Source: Devosia sp. (GTDB taxonomy: Bacteria; Pseudomonadota; Alphaproteobacteria; Rhizobiales; Devosiaceae). From it: 64,000 nucleotides of DNA. Under the pieces are notes generated by a model, which was given only the letters and a program-made list of their open reading frames with translations, had not been told where the DNA came from and did not search any database. The translations under genes and the position numbers were made by a program. Below, in pieces: positions 1 to 8,434 of this stretch. Location: assembly GCF_028290625.1 (NCBI RefSeq), contig NZ_JAQGJM010000044.1, forward strand, positions 32,681-96,680. The letters are read 5' to 3'. Within the stretch, counting starts at the first letter, position 1, and each line of letters begins with the position of its first letter.

Positions 1-467
1 TCGACGGCCTGTGGCGCGAGCATCTGGTGACGCTCGATCACCTCTCCAAGGTGGTCGGCTGGCGCGGCATCGCCCAGCGCGATCCGCTCAACGAATACAA
101 GCAGGAATCCTTCGAACTGTTCGAAGCGCTGCTGACCAACCTGCGCGAACTGGTCACCACCCAGCTCAGCCACATCCAGCTGCAGATCCGCCAGCCCGAG
201 CCCCTGCCGACCCCCGACCTGTCGCGCCTGAGCGAAGTCCATATCGACCCCACCACGGGCGAGAACGACGCAACCAGCGACGTAACCGGCACCGTGCCGG
301 GCACTGCCTTCGCTGCTGGCGCCTTCGCCGATGGCAGCCAGGACGAGAGCGACGCCGACACCACGCTGCGCCCGATCGATCCGGCGCTGCTGGTGGGCGT
401 ATCGCGCAACGCCCCCTGCCCCTGCGGTTCGGGCAAGAAGTTCAAGCACTGCCACGGCGCGTTCTAG
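1..467 (+). CDS. secA: Protein translocase subunit SecA, C-terminal part (cut by window start)
   Basis: SecA is the cytoplasmic ATPase that drives preproteins through SecYEG. Only the last ~155 residues are present, reading in frame from base 3. The start shows the conserved helical-scaffold sequence around LWREHLVTLDHL and VVGWRGIAQRDPLNEYK. An acidic, low-complexity linker follows, and the protein ends in the zinc-binding SEC-C motif CPCGSGKKFKHCHG, which contacts SecB and phospholipid. The stop is followed at once by a strong intrinsic terminator, so the transcription unit ends here. The 5' part lies outside the window. Confidence 0.95.
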   Translation, partial: DGLWREHLVTLDHLSKVVGWRGIAQRDPLNEYKQESFELFEALLTNLRELVTTQLSHIQLQIRQPEPLPTPDLSRLSEVHIDPTTGENDATSDVTGTVPGTAFAAGAFADGSQDESDADTTLRPIDPALLVGVSRNAPCPCGSGKKFKHCHGAF

Positions 468-488
468 GCGCTGCTGGTTTTACCAATG

Positions 489-523
489 AAAAAAAGCCCG
501 GACCGCTGGTCCGGGCTTTTTTC
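489..523 (+). terminator. Intrinsic terminator of secA
   Basis: A perfect stem, AGCCCGGACC / GGTCCGGGCT (495-504 and 509-518), with a 4-base loop is preceded by an A-run and followed by a T-run. It can terminate transcription in both directions. It sits between secA and the convergent aldo/keto reductase gene. Confidence 0.92.
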
Positions 524-541
524 ATGGCAACGGCGCCCAAC

Positions 542-1408
542 TTAGGCGCCCGCAATGCCGTTGAGAGCAGCGACTTCGGCGGCAGGCAGTTCGAGGGTGG
601 CGGCGGCGAGGTTCTCGTTGAGGTGGGCCACGGAGGACGTGCCCGGGATCAGCAGGATGTTGGGCGAGCGCTGCAGCAACCAGGCCAGCGCGACTTGCAT
701 TGGCGTTGCGCCCAACCGGGCAGCCACGTCGGACAGGATGGTGGACTGCAGCGGATTGAAGCCGCCGAGGGGAAAGAACGGCACATAGGCGATATTGGCG
801 CGGGCCAGATCATCGATCAAGACATCGTCGCCGCGATGGGCCAGGTTGTATTCGTTCTGCACGCAGACGATCTCGGCCATGGCGCGGGCTTCGGCGAGCT
901 GGTTGGCGGTAACATTGCTGAGCCCGATATGGCGCACCAGGCCCTGTCGCTGCAGATTGACCAGCACGCCGAGGGTTTCGGCGATCGAGCCTTCGGCGGG
1001 GCCCATGGCGAACATCACACGCAGATTGACCACGTCCAGGGTCTCGACACCCAGATTGCGCAGGTTGTCATGCACCGCCTGGGTCAGGGCTTCAGCAGAA
1101 AAAGCGGGGTTCCAGGAGCCGTCCGCGCCGCGCGTGGCGCCGATCTTGGTGACGATGGTCAGATTGCCGGAATAGGGGTACAGCGCCTCGCGGATAATCT
1201 GGTTAGTGACGTGGGGGCCGTAAAAATCGCTGGTGTCGATGTGGTTGACGCCGGCTGCCACGGCCGCCCGCAGCACGGCCAGGGCCGCATCGCGATCCTT
1301 GGGCGGGCCGAAGACGCCCGGTCCCGCCAGTTGCATGGCGCCGTAGCCGAGGCGACTGACGGTGTGGCCACCCAGAGAGTACGTACCGGCGGTTTCGATA
1401 TTGGACAT
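542..1408 (-). CDS. Aldo/keto reductase family oxidoreductase
   Basis: This 288-residue protein is a cytoplasmic NADPH-dependent carbonyl reductase of the aldo/keto reductase fold; the substrate is unknown. The N-terminal strand LGYGAMQL, the catalytic Asp/Tyr region HIDTSDFYGP (about residues 50-60) and the Lys strand IVTKIG are visible, and the C-terminus has the cofactor-loop-type sequence LLIPGTSSVAHLNENL. The ATG at 1408 was chosen because AAGGAGACGA precedes it. An open frame upstream of this start overlaps the divergent regulator and is not needed. The gene is divergent from a LysR-type regulator, a common arrangement in which the regulator controls the oxidoreductase. Confidence 0.88.
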   Translation of the reverse strand: MSNIETAGTYSLGGHTVSRLGYGAMQLAGPGVFGPPKDRDAALAVLRAAVAAGVNHIDTSDFYGPHVTNQIIREALYPYSGNLTIVTKIGATRGADGSWNPAFSAEALTQAVHDNLRNLGVETLDVVNLRVMFAMGPAEGSIAETLGVLVNLQRQGLVRHIGLSNVTANQLAEARAMAEIVCVQNEYNLAHRGDDVLIDDLARANIAYVPFFPLGGFNPLQSTILSDVAARLGATPMQVALAWLLQRSPNILLIPGTSSVAHLNENLAAATLELPAAEVAALNGIAGA

Positions 1409-1472
1409 GATCGTCTCCTTCATTTGCCGACTACAGATAGGGCCTCCGCAACCTCGCGATAATCCGCTACAA

Positions 1473-1491
1473 TCCGCACAGGCTGTGCGGA
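1473..1491. promoter_or_regulatory. Candidate LysR-type operator (perfect 8-bp dyad)
   Basis: TCCGCACA-GGC-TGTGCGGA is a perfect inverted repeat in the 93-bp gap between the divergent aldo/keto reductase and lysR-type genes, 10 bp before the regulator's ATG. The position suits an autoregulatory site of the LysR-family protein. The assignment is inferred from symmetry and location. Confidence 0.55.
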
Positions 1492-1501
1492 GAAACGAAC
1501 A

Positions 1502-2407
1502 ATGAAAGCCGACCTTGGGGATCTCAACGCCTTTGTGGCAGTGGCGCGCGCGGGCGGCTTCCGTGAGGCGGCGCGGCTTCATGGCAGCAGCGCTTCGGGA
1601 CTGAGCGAGGCAATAAGGCGGCTGGAGGCGGAGCTTGGCGTGCGCCTGCTCAACCGCACGACGCGCAGCGTGGTCCCCACCGAAGCGGGGCAGGGCCTGC
1701 TGGCGCGGCTTGGGCCGGCGCTGAGTGAGGTGGAGGCCTCGCTCGACGCGGTCAATAGCTTTCGCGATCGGCCGGCGGGCACGTTGCGGCTCAATGTGCC
1801 GGTCAGCGCCTCGCGACTGGTGCTCAAGCATATCGTGCCGCCGTTCCTCGCGGCTTATCCCGATATCAGGCTGGAAGTCATCGGCGAGGAAAGCTTCGTC
1901 GATGTGCTGGCCGCTGGGTGCGATGCCGGCATTCGCTATGACGACAAGCTAGAGCAAGACATGATCGCGGTGCCGATCGGGCCGCGCGTGCAGCGGTCGG
2001 CCCTGGCCGCGGCGCCAAGCTATCTTGCCCGGCGCGGCCGCCCGAAGCATCCCAGCGAATTGCTGGGTCATGCCTGCCTGCGGGGCCGTTTCCCCAGTGG
2101 CGCCATGCCGCCCTGGGAGTTCGAACGGGATGGCGAATTGGTGCGGCTCGAGCCGACCGGGCCGCTGATCGTGAGCATCGGCACGACCACCGATCTTGCT
2201 GTGGATGCCGCTATCGCTGGGAGCGGGCTGATCTATATCTTCGAGGATTGGCTGCGGCCCTGGATGGACAGCGGGGCGCTGGAGCCGGTGCTCGAGTCAT
2301 GGTGGCCAAGTTTTTCGGGGCCGTTTCTGTATTATCCCGGACGCCGGCTGGTACCTGCGCCGCTGCGGGCCTTCATCGATTTCGTCAAGACACCGGCATT
2401 CAGCTGA
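1502..2407 (+). CDS. LysR-family transcriptional regulator
   Basis: This 301-residue protein has the standard LysR length. The N-terminal winged helix-turn-helix (residues 1-65) shows LNAFVAVARAGGFREAARLH and SGLSEAIRRLEAELGVRLLNR, followed by the linker TTRSVVPTEAG. The rest is the periplasmic-binding-protein-like effector domain (about 90-295). It is divergent from the aldo/keto reductase, and a perfect dyad lies just upstream of its ATG. By family behaviour it probably regulates itself and the neighbour. The effector is unknown. It resembles the regulators often paired with oxidoreductases. Confidence 0.92.
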   Translation: MKADLGDLNAFVAVARAGGFREAARLHGSSASGLSEAIRRLEAELGVRLLNRTTRSVVPTEAGQGLLARLGPALSEVEASLDAVNSFRDRPAGTLRLNVPVSASRLVLKHIVPPFLAAYPDIRLEVIGEESFVDVLAAGCDAGIRYDDKLEQDMIAVPIGPRVQRSALAAAPSYLARRGRPKHPSELLGHACLRGRFPSGAMPPWEFERDGELVRLEPTGPLIVSIGTTTDLAVDAAIAGSGLIYIFEDWLRPWMDSGALEPVLESWWPSFSGPFLYYPGRRLVPAPLRAFIDFVKTPAFS

Positions 2408-2425
2408 TGCCGGCCGCGCCTGGTC

Positions 2426-3082
2426 CTAGCAACCCACCCGCAGTTCCGCATACCCCGTCATCCCATCCGCCCCCGACGACACCACGGCCAGGGTGCATTG
2501 CGTGCCCTTGAGGATGGCATTGCCGCCGGCGGTGATGATGGTTCCATCGGTGAACGACACATAGGTCGCTGCCACTTCCGTGACCGCAACAACCGCCGTG
2601 GTGCCGCAAATCGGATAACTGTCACCATTGGCGACGAGGAACCGCTTGCCCTGGGGAATACAGTCGGTCTCCGGCCCGGTTGATGCTGTGGTGGCGCCCG
2701 GCGTGGCCGCTGGCAGCGCGGCCGTCCCACTGGCAGGCGCCTGCCCACGCCAGTTCTGTTCGAGGATGGCGAGCCGATTACTGAGGTCCTGCAACGTATC
2801 GCTGGCCGGCACCGCGATGTCGTCCGGGCGCTGCTGCTGTCCGAACAATTGCAGGCTGATGCGGATCTGGGCGATATCTGTGGCGACGCGGTTCAGGTCG
2901 CGCTGCGTATCGGCATAGACCCAGGCCGACGCCGCGATGGCGGCGACTGCCACGAGGCCCACGGCGAACATCAACAGGCGTGGCGATTGCGCTGGTTTGG
3001 CGGGCCGGCTCTCAGGCGCGCCAATATCCGATTTCGACACACCCGGCAGTGCCCACTTCTCGTCCAAAGCGATAGTCTCCAT
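2426..3082 (-). CDS. Membrane-anchored hypothetical protein with C-terminal Cys-containing domain
   Basis: The protein is about 218 residues and not assigned to a family. A short cytoplasmic N-terminus (~38 residues) precedes one hydrophobic segment around LLMFAVGLVAVAAIAASAWV. A predicted coiled coil follows (DTQRDLNRVATDIAQIRISL), then an Ala/Pro/Thr-rich linker and a compact C-terminal domain with four cysteines, two of them in YPICGTT and at the terminal VGC. The topology suggests a periplasmic domain on an inner-membrane anchor. The chosen start overlaps the upstream L,D-transpeptidase gene by 71 bp on the same strand. A later Met at 2968 would remove the overlap but cut into the membrane segment, so the start is uncertain. 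Confidence 0.6.
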   Translation of the reverse strand: METIALDEKWALPGVSKSDIGAPESRPAKPAQSPRLLMFAVGLVAVAAIAASAWVYADTQRDLNRVATDIAQIRISLQLFGQQQRPDDIAVPASDTLQDLSNRLAILEQNWRGQAPASGTAALPAATPGATTASTGPETDCIPQGKRFLVANGDSYPICGTTAVVAVTEVAATYVSFTDGTIITAGGNAILKGTQCTLAVVSSGADGMTGYAELRVGC

Positions 3083-3812
3083 TGCAGGTGCCGACCTTGG
3101 GCGGAACGCGGTCGGCTTCGAACAGGTCAAAACCCTGTTTGAGGTTCTTCCAGAAGTCCAGCCACGGCTGCGGCTCCAACTGCGCCATATTGGCGTCACT
3201 CAGCACGAAGGGCAGCGCCTGGATATCGACCGCCTCCTGTCCACCCAGCAGCGCAGCCTCCACAATAGCATAGATCTGGTCGACATTAGGATCACCCACC
3301 GCATAGCAGCCGACCGACGAGCACCCGCCATGCACCATCAGCGCCGACCCGGTTCGGTCCAAGCTTTGGTCATAGGCATTGGGAAAGCCCAGGTTGAACG
3401 CCAGGTGATGGCGCGAATTGGGGTTTAGCTGCTTTCGCCCGACCCGGTAAAAGCCCTCTGGCGCCTGGTTGTCGCCCTCGCGCAGCTTGGGGCCGAGGCG
3501 GCCCGAATAGTTGCAAATGTCATAGGTCCGAAAGAGCTCGAACGTGCTGGCCTCGCCCCGCATCCACACTTCCAGCCGCTTCTCACGCTTGAAGATGCGG
3601 ATGAAGGCCGGATTGCCCAGCGCAAAGCCAGCCGTATGCAGATCGGCGACCAGCACGCTGCGGTCGTAAACGGGCTCGATCTGCGGCGTGGGCAGTGACG
3701 GCGGCGCGGACATACGGTTCACCAGGAGGGGCAGCCCAATACCGAGCATTGCCAGCGCAACGAGCCCGAGCAGAACCGACAGTCCCGATCCTATCGGTTT
3801 GCGCTCGACCAT
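3012..3812 (-). CDS. L,D-transpeptidase family protein (YkuD/YafK-like)
   Basis: This 266-residue protein has an N-terminal membrane segment or signal anchor (residues 10-32), then a YkuD-type catalytic domain. The active-site signature HGGCSSVGCYAV holds the His and the nucleophilic Cys of L,D-transpeptidases. EGFYRVG and SRHHLAFNLGFPNAYD match the YafK-like subgroup. These enzymes act on peptidoglycan stem peptides in the periplasm, making 3-3 cross-links, attaching lipoproteins or cleaving such bonds. The ATG at 3812 follows an AGGAG. A second member of the same family is encoded just upstream on the same strand. Confidence 0.88.
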   Translation of the reverse strand: MVERKPIGSGLSVLLGLVALAMLGIGLPLLVNRMSAPPSLPTPQIEPVYDRSVLVADLHTAGFALGNPAFIRIFKREKRLEVWMRGEASTFELFRTYDICNYSGRLGPKLREGDNQAPEGFYRVGRKQLNPNSRHHLAFNLGFPNAYDQSLDRTGSALMVHGGCSSVGCYAVGDPNVDQIYAIVEAALLGGQEAVDIQALPFVLSDANMAQLEPQPWLDFWKNLKQGFDLFEADRVPPKVGTCNGDYRFGREVGTAGCVEIGYWRA

Positions 3813-3888
3813 GCCCTGCTCCTGCGTCCCTCAGGATGTGCCGCACGATCGCGCCGGAAAGATGGCTGGCTGCATTGGCCAAAGCCAG

Positions 3889-4028
3889 CCCCCTCATCCG
3901 CCCTTCGGGCCCCTTCTCCCACAAGGGGAGAAGGGGATAGCGCCGAAAGCTCTCAGTCGTCACCCCTCTCCCCTTGTGGCAGAGGGACCGACATTTCTGC
4001 GTTCAGCAGAAATGTCAGGGTGAGGGGT
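3889..4028. repeat. Two intergenic palindromic repeat units
   Basis: The 227-bp gap between the two transpeptidase genes holds two repeat-like modules. The first has a stem CCCTTCTCCC / GGGGAGAAGGG around 3911-3936 after a GCCCTTCGGGC mini-hairpin. The second has a perfect 11-bp stem GACATTTCTGC / GCAGAAATGTC (3990-4016) inside an outer CACCCCT / AGGGGTG pair. Both look like the GC-rich intergenic palindromes common in Hyphomicrobiales genomes. They may also slow transcription between the genes. Confidence 0.7.
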
Positions 4029-4039
4029 GGCTGCCTGCC

Positions 4040-5050
4040 CTAGCTCCGCACCAACGGCGGCATCGGCACCGGAGCCGGCTGCCCGGTGATCACCGGCGCA
4101 ACATCCGGCTGGCCGCCGAACATCGAACCGATCCCACCAAAAATCCCACCCACAGCGCCGGTCACCGCCGCGCCGCGCGCCTTGATCGCGGCTTCGGACG
4201 CGGCCTGCTGCTCGGCGCTCTGGATATGGTTGGCCACGGCGGCTTCATCCGCGGCCTGCTTGGCGAGCAACGCCGCGCTCGCTGTCACCACCGGGCACGC
4301 GCCCATGGCATCGAGCGGCCCGCCCGTGGTCGCGTTGAAAATATATTGCCGTTCGCACACGTCCCAGGTCGGCGGCGCCTTGTTCAACTCGAACAGGTCG
4401 TAGCCTTCCTTGATGTCTTTCCAGAACGGCATGTTGGGGTCCGACGCATGGGCGGCGAGGTTCGCCGCCGTCATGCGGAACGGGAACAGCTGGAGCTGGA
4501 AGCTCGGATTGCCACCCTTGAAGCTTTCGCGCGCCAACACGTAAATCTCCGCAATACCTTCATCGGTCATGGCGTAGCAGCCGCGCGACGAGCAATCGCC
4601 ATGCATCATCAAATCGCTGCCGGTACGGCCCCAGGAACGGTCGAACTTGTTGGGGAAGCCGGTATTGAAGGCCAGGTAGTAATTGGACTTCGGATTCATC
4701 AGGCCGGGCGTGATGGTATAAAAGCCCTCTGGGCTCTGGCGATCGCCTTCCTTGACCTTGGGGCCGAGGCCCCCGGAAAAGGCGCAAATCTGGTACGTCT
4801 TGAGCAGACGGTATTGGCCGGCGGTGCTGCGTTTCCAGACTTCGACGACGCTTTCTTCCTTGAAAAGGCGTACCACCATGCCCTCGCCGGGCGTGGAGCC
4901 GATGGCCTTGATGGCGGATACTAGGCCGCTGTTCAGCGGCTGATTCTGCCGGTTGTCGCCCTTGACCAGGCCGCCGCAGGCAGCCAGGAAAAAGCCGACC
5001 CAGGCGAGGATAAGGATCGTTGCAAGCTTGTGCAAAAGGGACGAGTTCAA
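4040..5050 (-). CDS. Second L,D-transpeptidase family protein, predicted lipoprotein
   Basis: The protein is about 336 residues from a TTG start chosen because it gives a classical lipoprotein signal: a short basic n-region, then ILILAWVGFFLAAC with the lipobox Cys. An open frame extends 84 bp further upstream without a good start. The YkuD/YafK-like domain carries the active-site signature HGDCSSRGCYAM and EGFYTITPGLMNPKSNYYL, closely parallel to the neighbouring paralogue. The C-terminus adds an Ala-rich segment (ASAALLAKQAADEAAVANH), then a glycine-rich and proline-rich tail. Likely role: peptidoglycan cross-link or lipoprotein-attachment chemistry in the periplasm. The two genes probably arose by duplication. 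Confidence 0.85.
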   Translation of the reverse strand: MNSSLLHKLATILILAWVGFFLAACGGLVKGDNRQNQPLNSGLVSAIKAIGSTPGEGMVVRLFKEESVVEVWKRSTAGQYRLLKTYQICAFSGGLGPKVKEGDRQSPEGFYTITPGLMNPKSNYYLAFNTGFPNKFDRSWGRTGSDLMMHGDCSSRGCYAMTDEGIAEIYVLARESFKGGNPSFQLQLFPFRMTAANLAAHASDPNMPFWKDIKEGYDLFELNKAPPTWDVCERQYIFNATTGGPLDAMGACPVVTASAALLAKQAADEAAVANHIQSAEQQAASEAAIKARGAAVTGAVGGIFGGIGSMFGGQPDVAPVITGQPAPVPMPPLVRS

Positions 5051-5259
5051 GGTAATTGCAGCCCGATAGTGAAAGAGTTGATTTACCCCTACGCCGTGTT
5101 GGTTAGCGGAGGATGAGAACTCGTGGTTAACCAACAGTTACCATGCTCGGCAAACCCCCGGTAGCGGGGCGATAAACAATTCAATGCCGAATTTTTGATT
5201 GTAGAATCCTGTGATTTTTCGGCATCGGCGCCTGGCTGGGGCCCTCCCTACCCACCGTC

Positions 5260-5348
5260 CTTCCCGCGGGCTTGACCCGCGGGCCTCTCACCACCCCACT
5301 GAATTCAGTGAGAGCTGCCAGTGCCCCGCGGGTCAAGCCCGCGGGAAG
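5260..5348. repeat. Long perfect inverted repeat (24-bp arms)
   Basis: Arms at 5260-5283 and 5325-5348 are exact reverse complements over 24 bp, built around CCCGCGGGCTTGACCCGCGGG-type sequence and separated by 41 bp. Each arm is itself palindromic. The spacer contains the smaller dyad CTGAATTCAG. This looks like a bacterial interspersed intergenic repeat, not a simple terminator. Confidence 0.85.
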
Positions 5349-5444
5349 ACCGAGTGTGGGGTGAGCATGGCGATGAAGCCACCACGCTAGATAGACCGCG
5401 CCGAGGTCCCAAAGCTACCTGCCAAACACACACCGCTCCCCACC

Positions 5445-5531
5445 GTCATCACCGGGCTTGTCCCGGTGATCCATCTCTATGCCTCCCGCGCCCGCGGCAG
5501 GCTGGATTGCCGGAACAAGCCCGGCAATGAC
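5445..5531. repeat. Imperfect inverted repeat of the CCGGGCTTGTCCCGG type
   Basis: The left arm (5445-5473) reads GTCATCACCGGGCTTGTCC onward, and the right arm (5503-5531) is its imperfect complement, ending CCCGGCAATGAC. This element type is widespread between genes of alphaproteobacteria. No coding function is apparent. Confidence 0.75.
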
Positions 5532-5837
5532 GGCGGCGCTGGGTTGCGTCCGCTAGGAAGCGATTGCAGGCAAACTTCTACCCCTTAGCCATCTTATCCC
5601 CGCCCCCCAAAACCCACGCTATCCTGTCCTCACATCGCCCACACCAGCGGGACCGCGACGAACGGTCCGTGGGGAGCAGATGGGGAGCACGGGGTCGCCC
5701 AGGCTCAGGCGTGGATCGCTGACAACCAGCCGGATGACGGCTCGGACCATGGCTGCCACCTTGGCACATGGCGCCGGGCCGGAGCATCCAATCCGAAAGG
5801 GCGGCTGCTCGATGCGCGCGCCCAAAGTCCCATCGTT

Positions 5838-5895
5838 ATGCGGCGAGACGCTGTCTCGCTTTACCACAAAACTCATGAGGCACGTCTCGCCGCAT
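5838..5895. repeat. 13-bp perfect inverted repeat upstream of argJ
   Basis: ATGCGGCGAGACG (5838-5850) and CGTCTCGCCGCAT (5883-5895) are exact reverse complements with a 32-base loop. The repeat lies 124 bp before the argJ start, so a leader stem-loop is possible. I see no accompanying leader peptide or terminator, so its role is unknown. Confidence 0.5.
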
Positions 5896-6018
5896 GCCGC
5901 CGACCCGATCAGTAACCGCCCGGTTCCCCTGCGCGGCGCTTTGGCACGTCCCGTCTTGCGAATGCCGTCTCTTTCGGGCACATCGAACACACCAAAAAAT
6001 CCCAGCAAGGCTTGCCCC

Positions 6019-7254
6019 ATGGCCCACCCGGTTTCGCCCCTCGCTCCCAAAACCTATCCGGACCTGCCGCCCATCGCCGGCGTCCGCTTCGCCACCGCCG
6101 AAGCCGGGATCAAATACAAGAACCGCACGGACGTCCTGCTGGTCGCCCTCGATGCCGGCACCACTGTCGCCGGCGTGGTCACCAAATCGAAATGCTCGTC
6201 GGCCGCCGTCGATTGGTGCAAGACCAACCTGCCGGGCGGCACCGCCCGCGCCTTGGTCGTCAACTCCGGCAATGCCAATGCCTTCACCGGCGCCAAGGGC
6301 CAGAAGTCGGTCGAGCTGACCGCCGACTTCGCCGCCAAGGCCATTGGCTGCGCCCCTGCCGAAGTGTTCCTCGCCTCCACCGGCGTGATTGGCGAGCCGC
6401 TCGACGCCAACAAGTTCGCCGGCGTGCTCGACCAGATGGCCACCCGGCTCGGCGACGCCCCCTGGATGGACCCCGCCAAGGCCATCATGACAACCGACAC
6501 CTTCCCCAAGCTGAGCGGCGCCACGCTCGAAGTCGACGGCTCCGAAGTGCGCATCAACGGCATCGCCAAGGGCTCGGGCATGATCGCCCCCGATATGGCC
6601 ACCATGCTGTCCTTCGTCTTCACCGACATGCCCATCGCCGCCCCCGTGCTGCAGGCGCTGCTCGCCCGCCACGTCCAGACCAGCTTCAACGCCATCACCG
6701 TCGATAGCGATACCTCCACCTCCGACACCCTGCTTGCCTTCGCCACCGGCCAGGCCCGTGGCGTCACCCCGATCGTGTCCCTTGACGATCCCCGCGCCGA
6801 AATCTTCGGCGAGGCCCTGCGCGACGTGCTGTTCGATCTTGCCATCCAGGTGGTGCGCGACGGCGAAGGCGCCACCAAGCAAGTGTCGATCCACGTCGAA
6901 GGCGCCACCAGCGACGCCAGCGCCTTCCGCATCGCCAAGTCGATTGCCGATAGCCCCTTGGTCAAGACCGCCATTGCGGGCGAGGACGCCAATTGGGGCC
7001 GCGTCGTTATGGCCGTCGGCAAGGCCGGCGAGCCCGCCGATCGCGACAAGCTCGCCATCCGCTTCGGTGACCTCTTGGTCGCCAAGGACGGCGAACGCGC
7101 GCCCATCTACGACGAAGCCGCTATCAGTGCCTACATGAAGAACGAGGATCTCGAACTCACTGTCAGCCTCGGTCTCGGCGCCGGCAAGGCCACGGTCTAC
7201 ACGTGCGATTTGACCCACGGCTACATCACCATCAACGGCGATTATCGGAGCTGA
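6019..7254 (+). CDS. argJ: Bifunctional glutamate N-acetyltransferase / amino-acid N-acetyltransferase ArgJ
   Basis: ArgJ transfers the acetyl group of N-acetylornithine to glutamate (the recycling step of arginine synthesis). In bifunctional forms it also makes N-acetylglutamate from acetyl-CoA. The protein is 411 residues, the usual length. The self-cleavage signature KGSGMIAPDMATML is present, with Thr195 as the expected nucleophile that starts the beta chain. Other family blocks include VVNSGNANAFTG, STGVIGEPL and GEDANWGRVVMA. The ATG at 6019 begins the family homology. An acetyltransferase gene starts one base after the stop and mutT overlaps that, so the three are probably cotranscribed. 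Confidence 0.96.
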   Translation: MAHPVSPLAPKTYPDLPPIAGVRFATAEAGIKYKNRTDVLLVALDAGTTVAGVVTKSKCSSAAVDWCKTNLPGGTARALVVNSGNANAFTGAKGQKSVELTADFAAKAIGCAPAEVFLASTGVIGEPLDANKFAGVLDQMATRLGDAPWMDPAKAIMTTDTFPKLSGATLEVDGSEVRINGIAKGSGMIAPDMATMLSFVFTDMPIAAPVLQALLARHVQTSFNAITVDSDTSTSDTLLAFATGQARGVTPIVSLDDPRAEIFGEALRDVLFDLAIQVVRDGEGATKQVSIHVEGATSDASAFRIAKSIADSPLVKTAIAGEDANWGRVVMAVGKAGEPADRDKLAIRFGDLLVAKDGERAPIYDEAAISAYMKNEDLELTVSLGLGAGKATVYTCDLTHGYITINGDYRS

Positions 7255-7255
7255 A

Positions 7256-8005
7256 ATGAGCATTCCGGACGTCGAAGCCATCGAACGGGCGAGCCTCTTG
7301 GCCTGGCCCGGCATTGAGGAAAAATGGGACGGCTCGTGGGTCAGGCGCGCCGCGGGCGGCTATACCAAGCGCGCCAATTCCATTCAGTGCTTTGACCCGG
7401 ACGACTTCGAAGACGCCGACCTGCGCGTCATTTCGGCCAGTTCTTGGATGGTGATCCGAAAACTCAATCCCGTCTTCCGCATCACGCCCCTGTCCAGCCC
7501 CGAGCTCAATGCCACCCTCGATGAGGCCGGCTGGGAGGAGATTGATTCGAGTCACCTCTTTGCCATGGAGCTTGGCGATCACGAGGCTGACAAGGACGCG
7601 GAATTCCTGCCGGTACTGGATCCGAAATTTCTGGCGGCCTCGCAAAGGTTGCGGGGCTACAACGAACAGTCCATGACCGGGCTGAAGAACCTGCTGGCCG
7701 CATTCAAGGTGCCCGCCGTTGGCGTCGTGCTGACGCGCGATGGGGAGGCAGTCGCCTCCTCGATCATGGCGGTTGCCAATGGTATCGTCCTGACCGGCAA
7801 CGTGGTCACCGACAACACCCGCCGTCGCCAGGGCCTTGCTTCGGCGATGATGCACTCGGGCCTGGCCTGGGCCAAAACCCAAGGCGCCCATACCGCCGCC
7901 CTCAATGTCCAGACTGACAATGCCGCGGCCAAGGCGCTCTACACCGGCCTCGGTTACACCCACCAATACGATTACAGCTATCGCGTGCCGGGCGGCCGCA
8001 AATGA
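7256..8005 (+). CDS. GNAT-family N-acetyltransferase
   Basis: This 249-residue protein carries a GNAT fold in its C-terminal half. The acetyl-CoA pyrophosphate-binding motif appears as TRRRQGLASAM, followed by the family's C-terminal pattern NAAAKALYTGLGY. The N-terminal half (WPGIEEKWDGSWVRRAAGG) matches a conserved type of acetyltransferase found beside argJ and mutT in related genomes. The acceptor substrate cannot be told from sequence. The start lies one base after the argJ stop, and the stop overlaps the mutT start by four bases (ATGA), implying translational coupling. Confidence 0.88.
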   Translation: MSIPDVEAIERASLLAWPGIEEKWDGSWVRRAAGGYTKRANSIQCFDPDDFEDADLRVISASSWMVIRKLNPVFRITPLSSPELNATLDEAGWEEIDSSHLFAMELGDHEADKDAEFLPVLDPKFLAASQRLRGYNEQSMTGLKNLLAAFKVPAVGVVLTRDGEAVASSIMAVANGIVLTGNVVTDNTRRRQGLASAMMHSGLAWAKTQGAHTAALNVQTDNAAAKALYTGLGYTHQYDYSYRVPGGRK

Positions 8006-8409
8006 GCGAGTACCCTATCCTGCTGGTCGTCGCCTGCGCCCTCGTCGATGCCGACCGCCGTGTCCTCATCGCCCAGCGTCCGCCGGGCAAGTCCTTGGCC
8101 GGTCTCTGGGAATTCCCGGGCGGCAAGGTCGAGGCCGACGAAACGCCCGAAGCCGCCCTGATCCGCGAACTCGAGGAAGAGCTTGGGGTTTCTACCAAGA
8201 CTGCGTGCCTGGCTCCGGTTTCTTTCGCCAGTCACTCTTACGAGAATTTTCACCTGTTAATGCCACTTTACGCCTGCCGGAAATGGCAGGGACAGCCGCA
8301 GGCTAGGGAGCACACCGCACTCAAATGGGTGCGGCCGCAATCCCTGCGCGACTACCCCATGCCCCCGGCCGACGCGCCATTGATCGCCGCGCTCTGCGAC
8401 CTTCTCTAA
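8002..8409 (+). CDS. mutT: 8-oxo-dGTP diphosphatase MutT (Nudix)
   Basis: This 135-residue Nudix hydrolase removes oxidised dGTP (8-oxo-dGTP) from the nucleotide pool and so prevents A:T to C:G transversions. The Nudix box is visible as GGKVEADETPEAALIRELEE, preceded by the MutT-typical LAGLWEFPGG, and AQRPPGKSLAG marks the substrate loop. The length is the usual one for MutT. The ATG overlaps the stop of the upstream acetyltransferase gene. Confidence 0.93.
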   Translation: MSEYPILLVVACALVDADRRVLIAQRPPGKSLAGLWEFPGGKVEADETPEAALIRELEEELGVSTKTACLAPVSFASHSYENFHLLMPLYACRKWQGQPQAREHTALKWVRPQSLRDYPMPPADAPLIAALCDLL

Positions 8410-8434
8410 GCGCCGAACGAGCCCGGGGACAGCC

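Larger units (their letters stand above)
5051..6018. other. Gene-free stretch between the second transpeptidase and argJ
   Basis: I find no convincing gene here. The stretch holds the promoter side of the transpeptidase gene, two long intergenic inverted repeats (listed separately) and a 13-bp perfect inverted repeat upstream of argJ. An open frame runs into argJ from 5680, but its residues have no recognisable family signal and the argJ homology starts at 6019. Confidence 0.6.

Noticed and set aside
5680..6018. Upstream extension of argJ
   Set aside because: The open frame continues but carries no ArgJ-like sequence; the standard 411-residue length starts at 6019.
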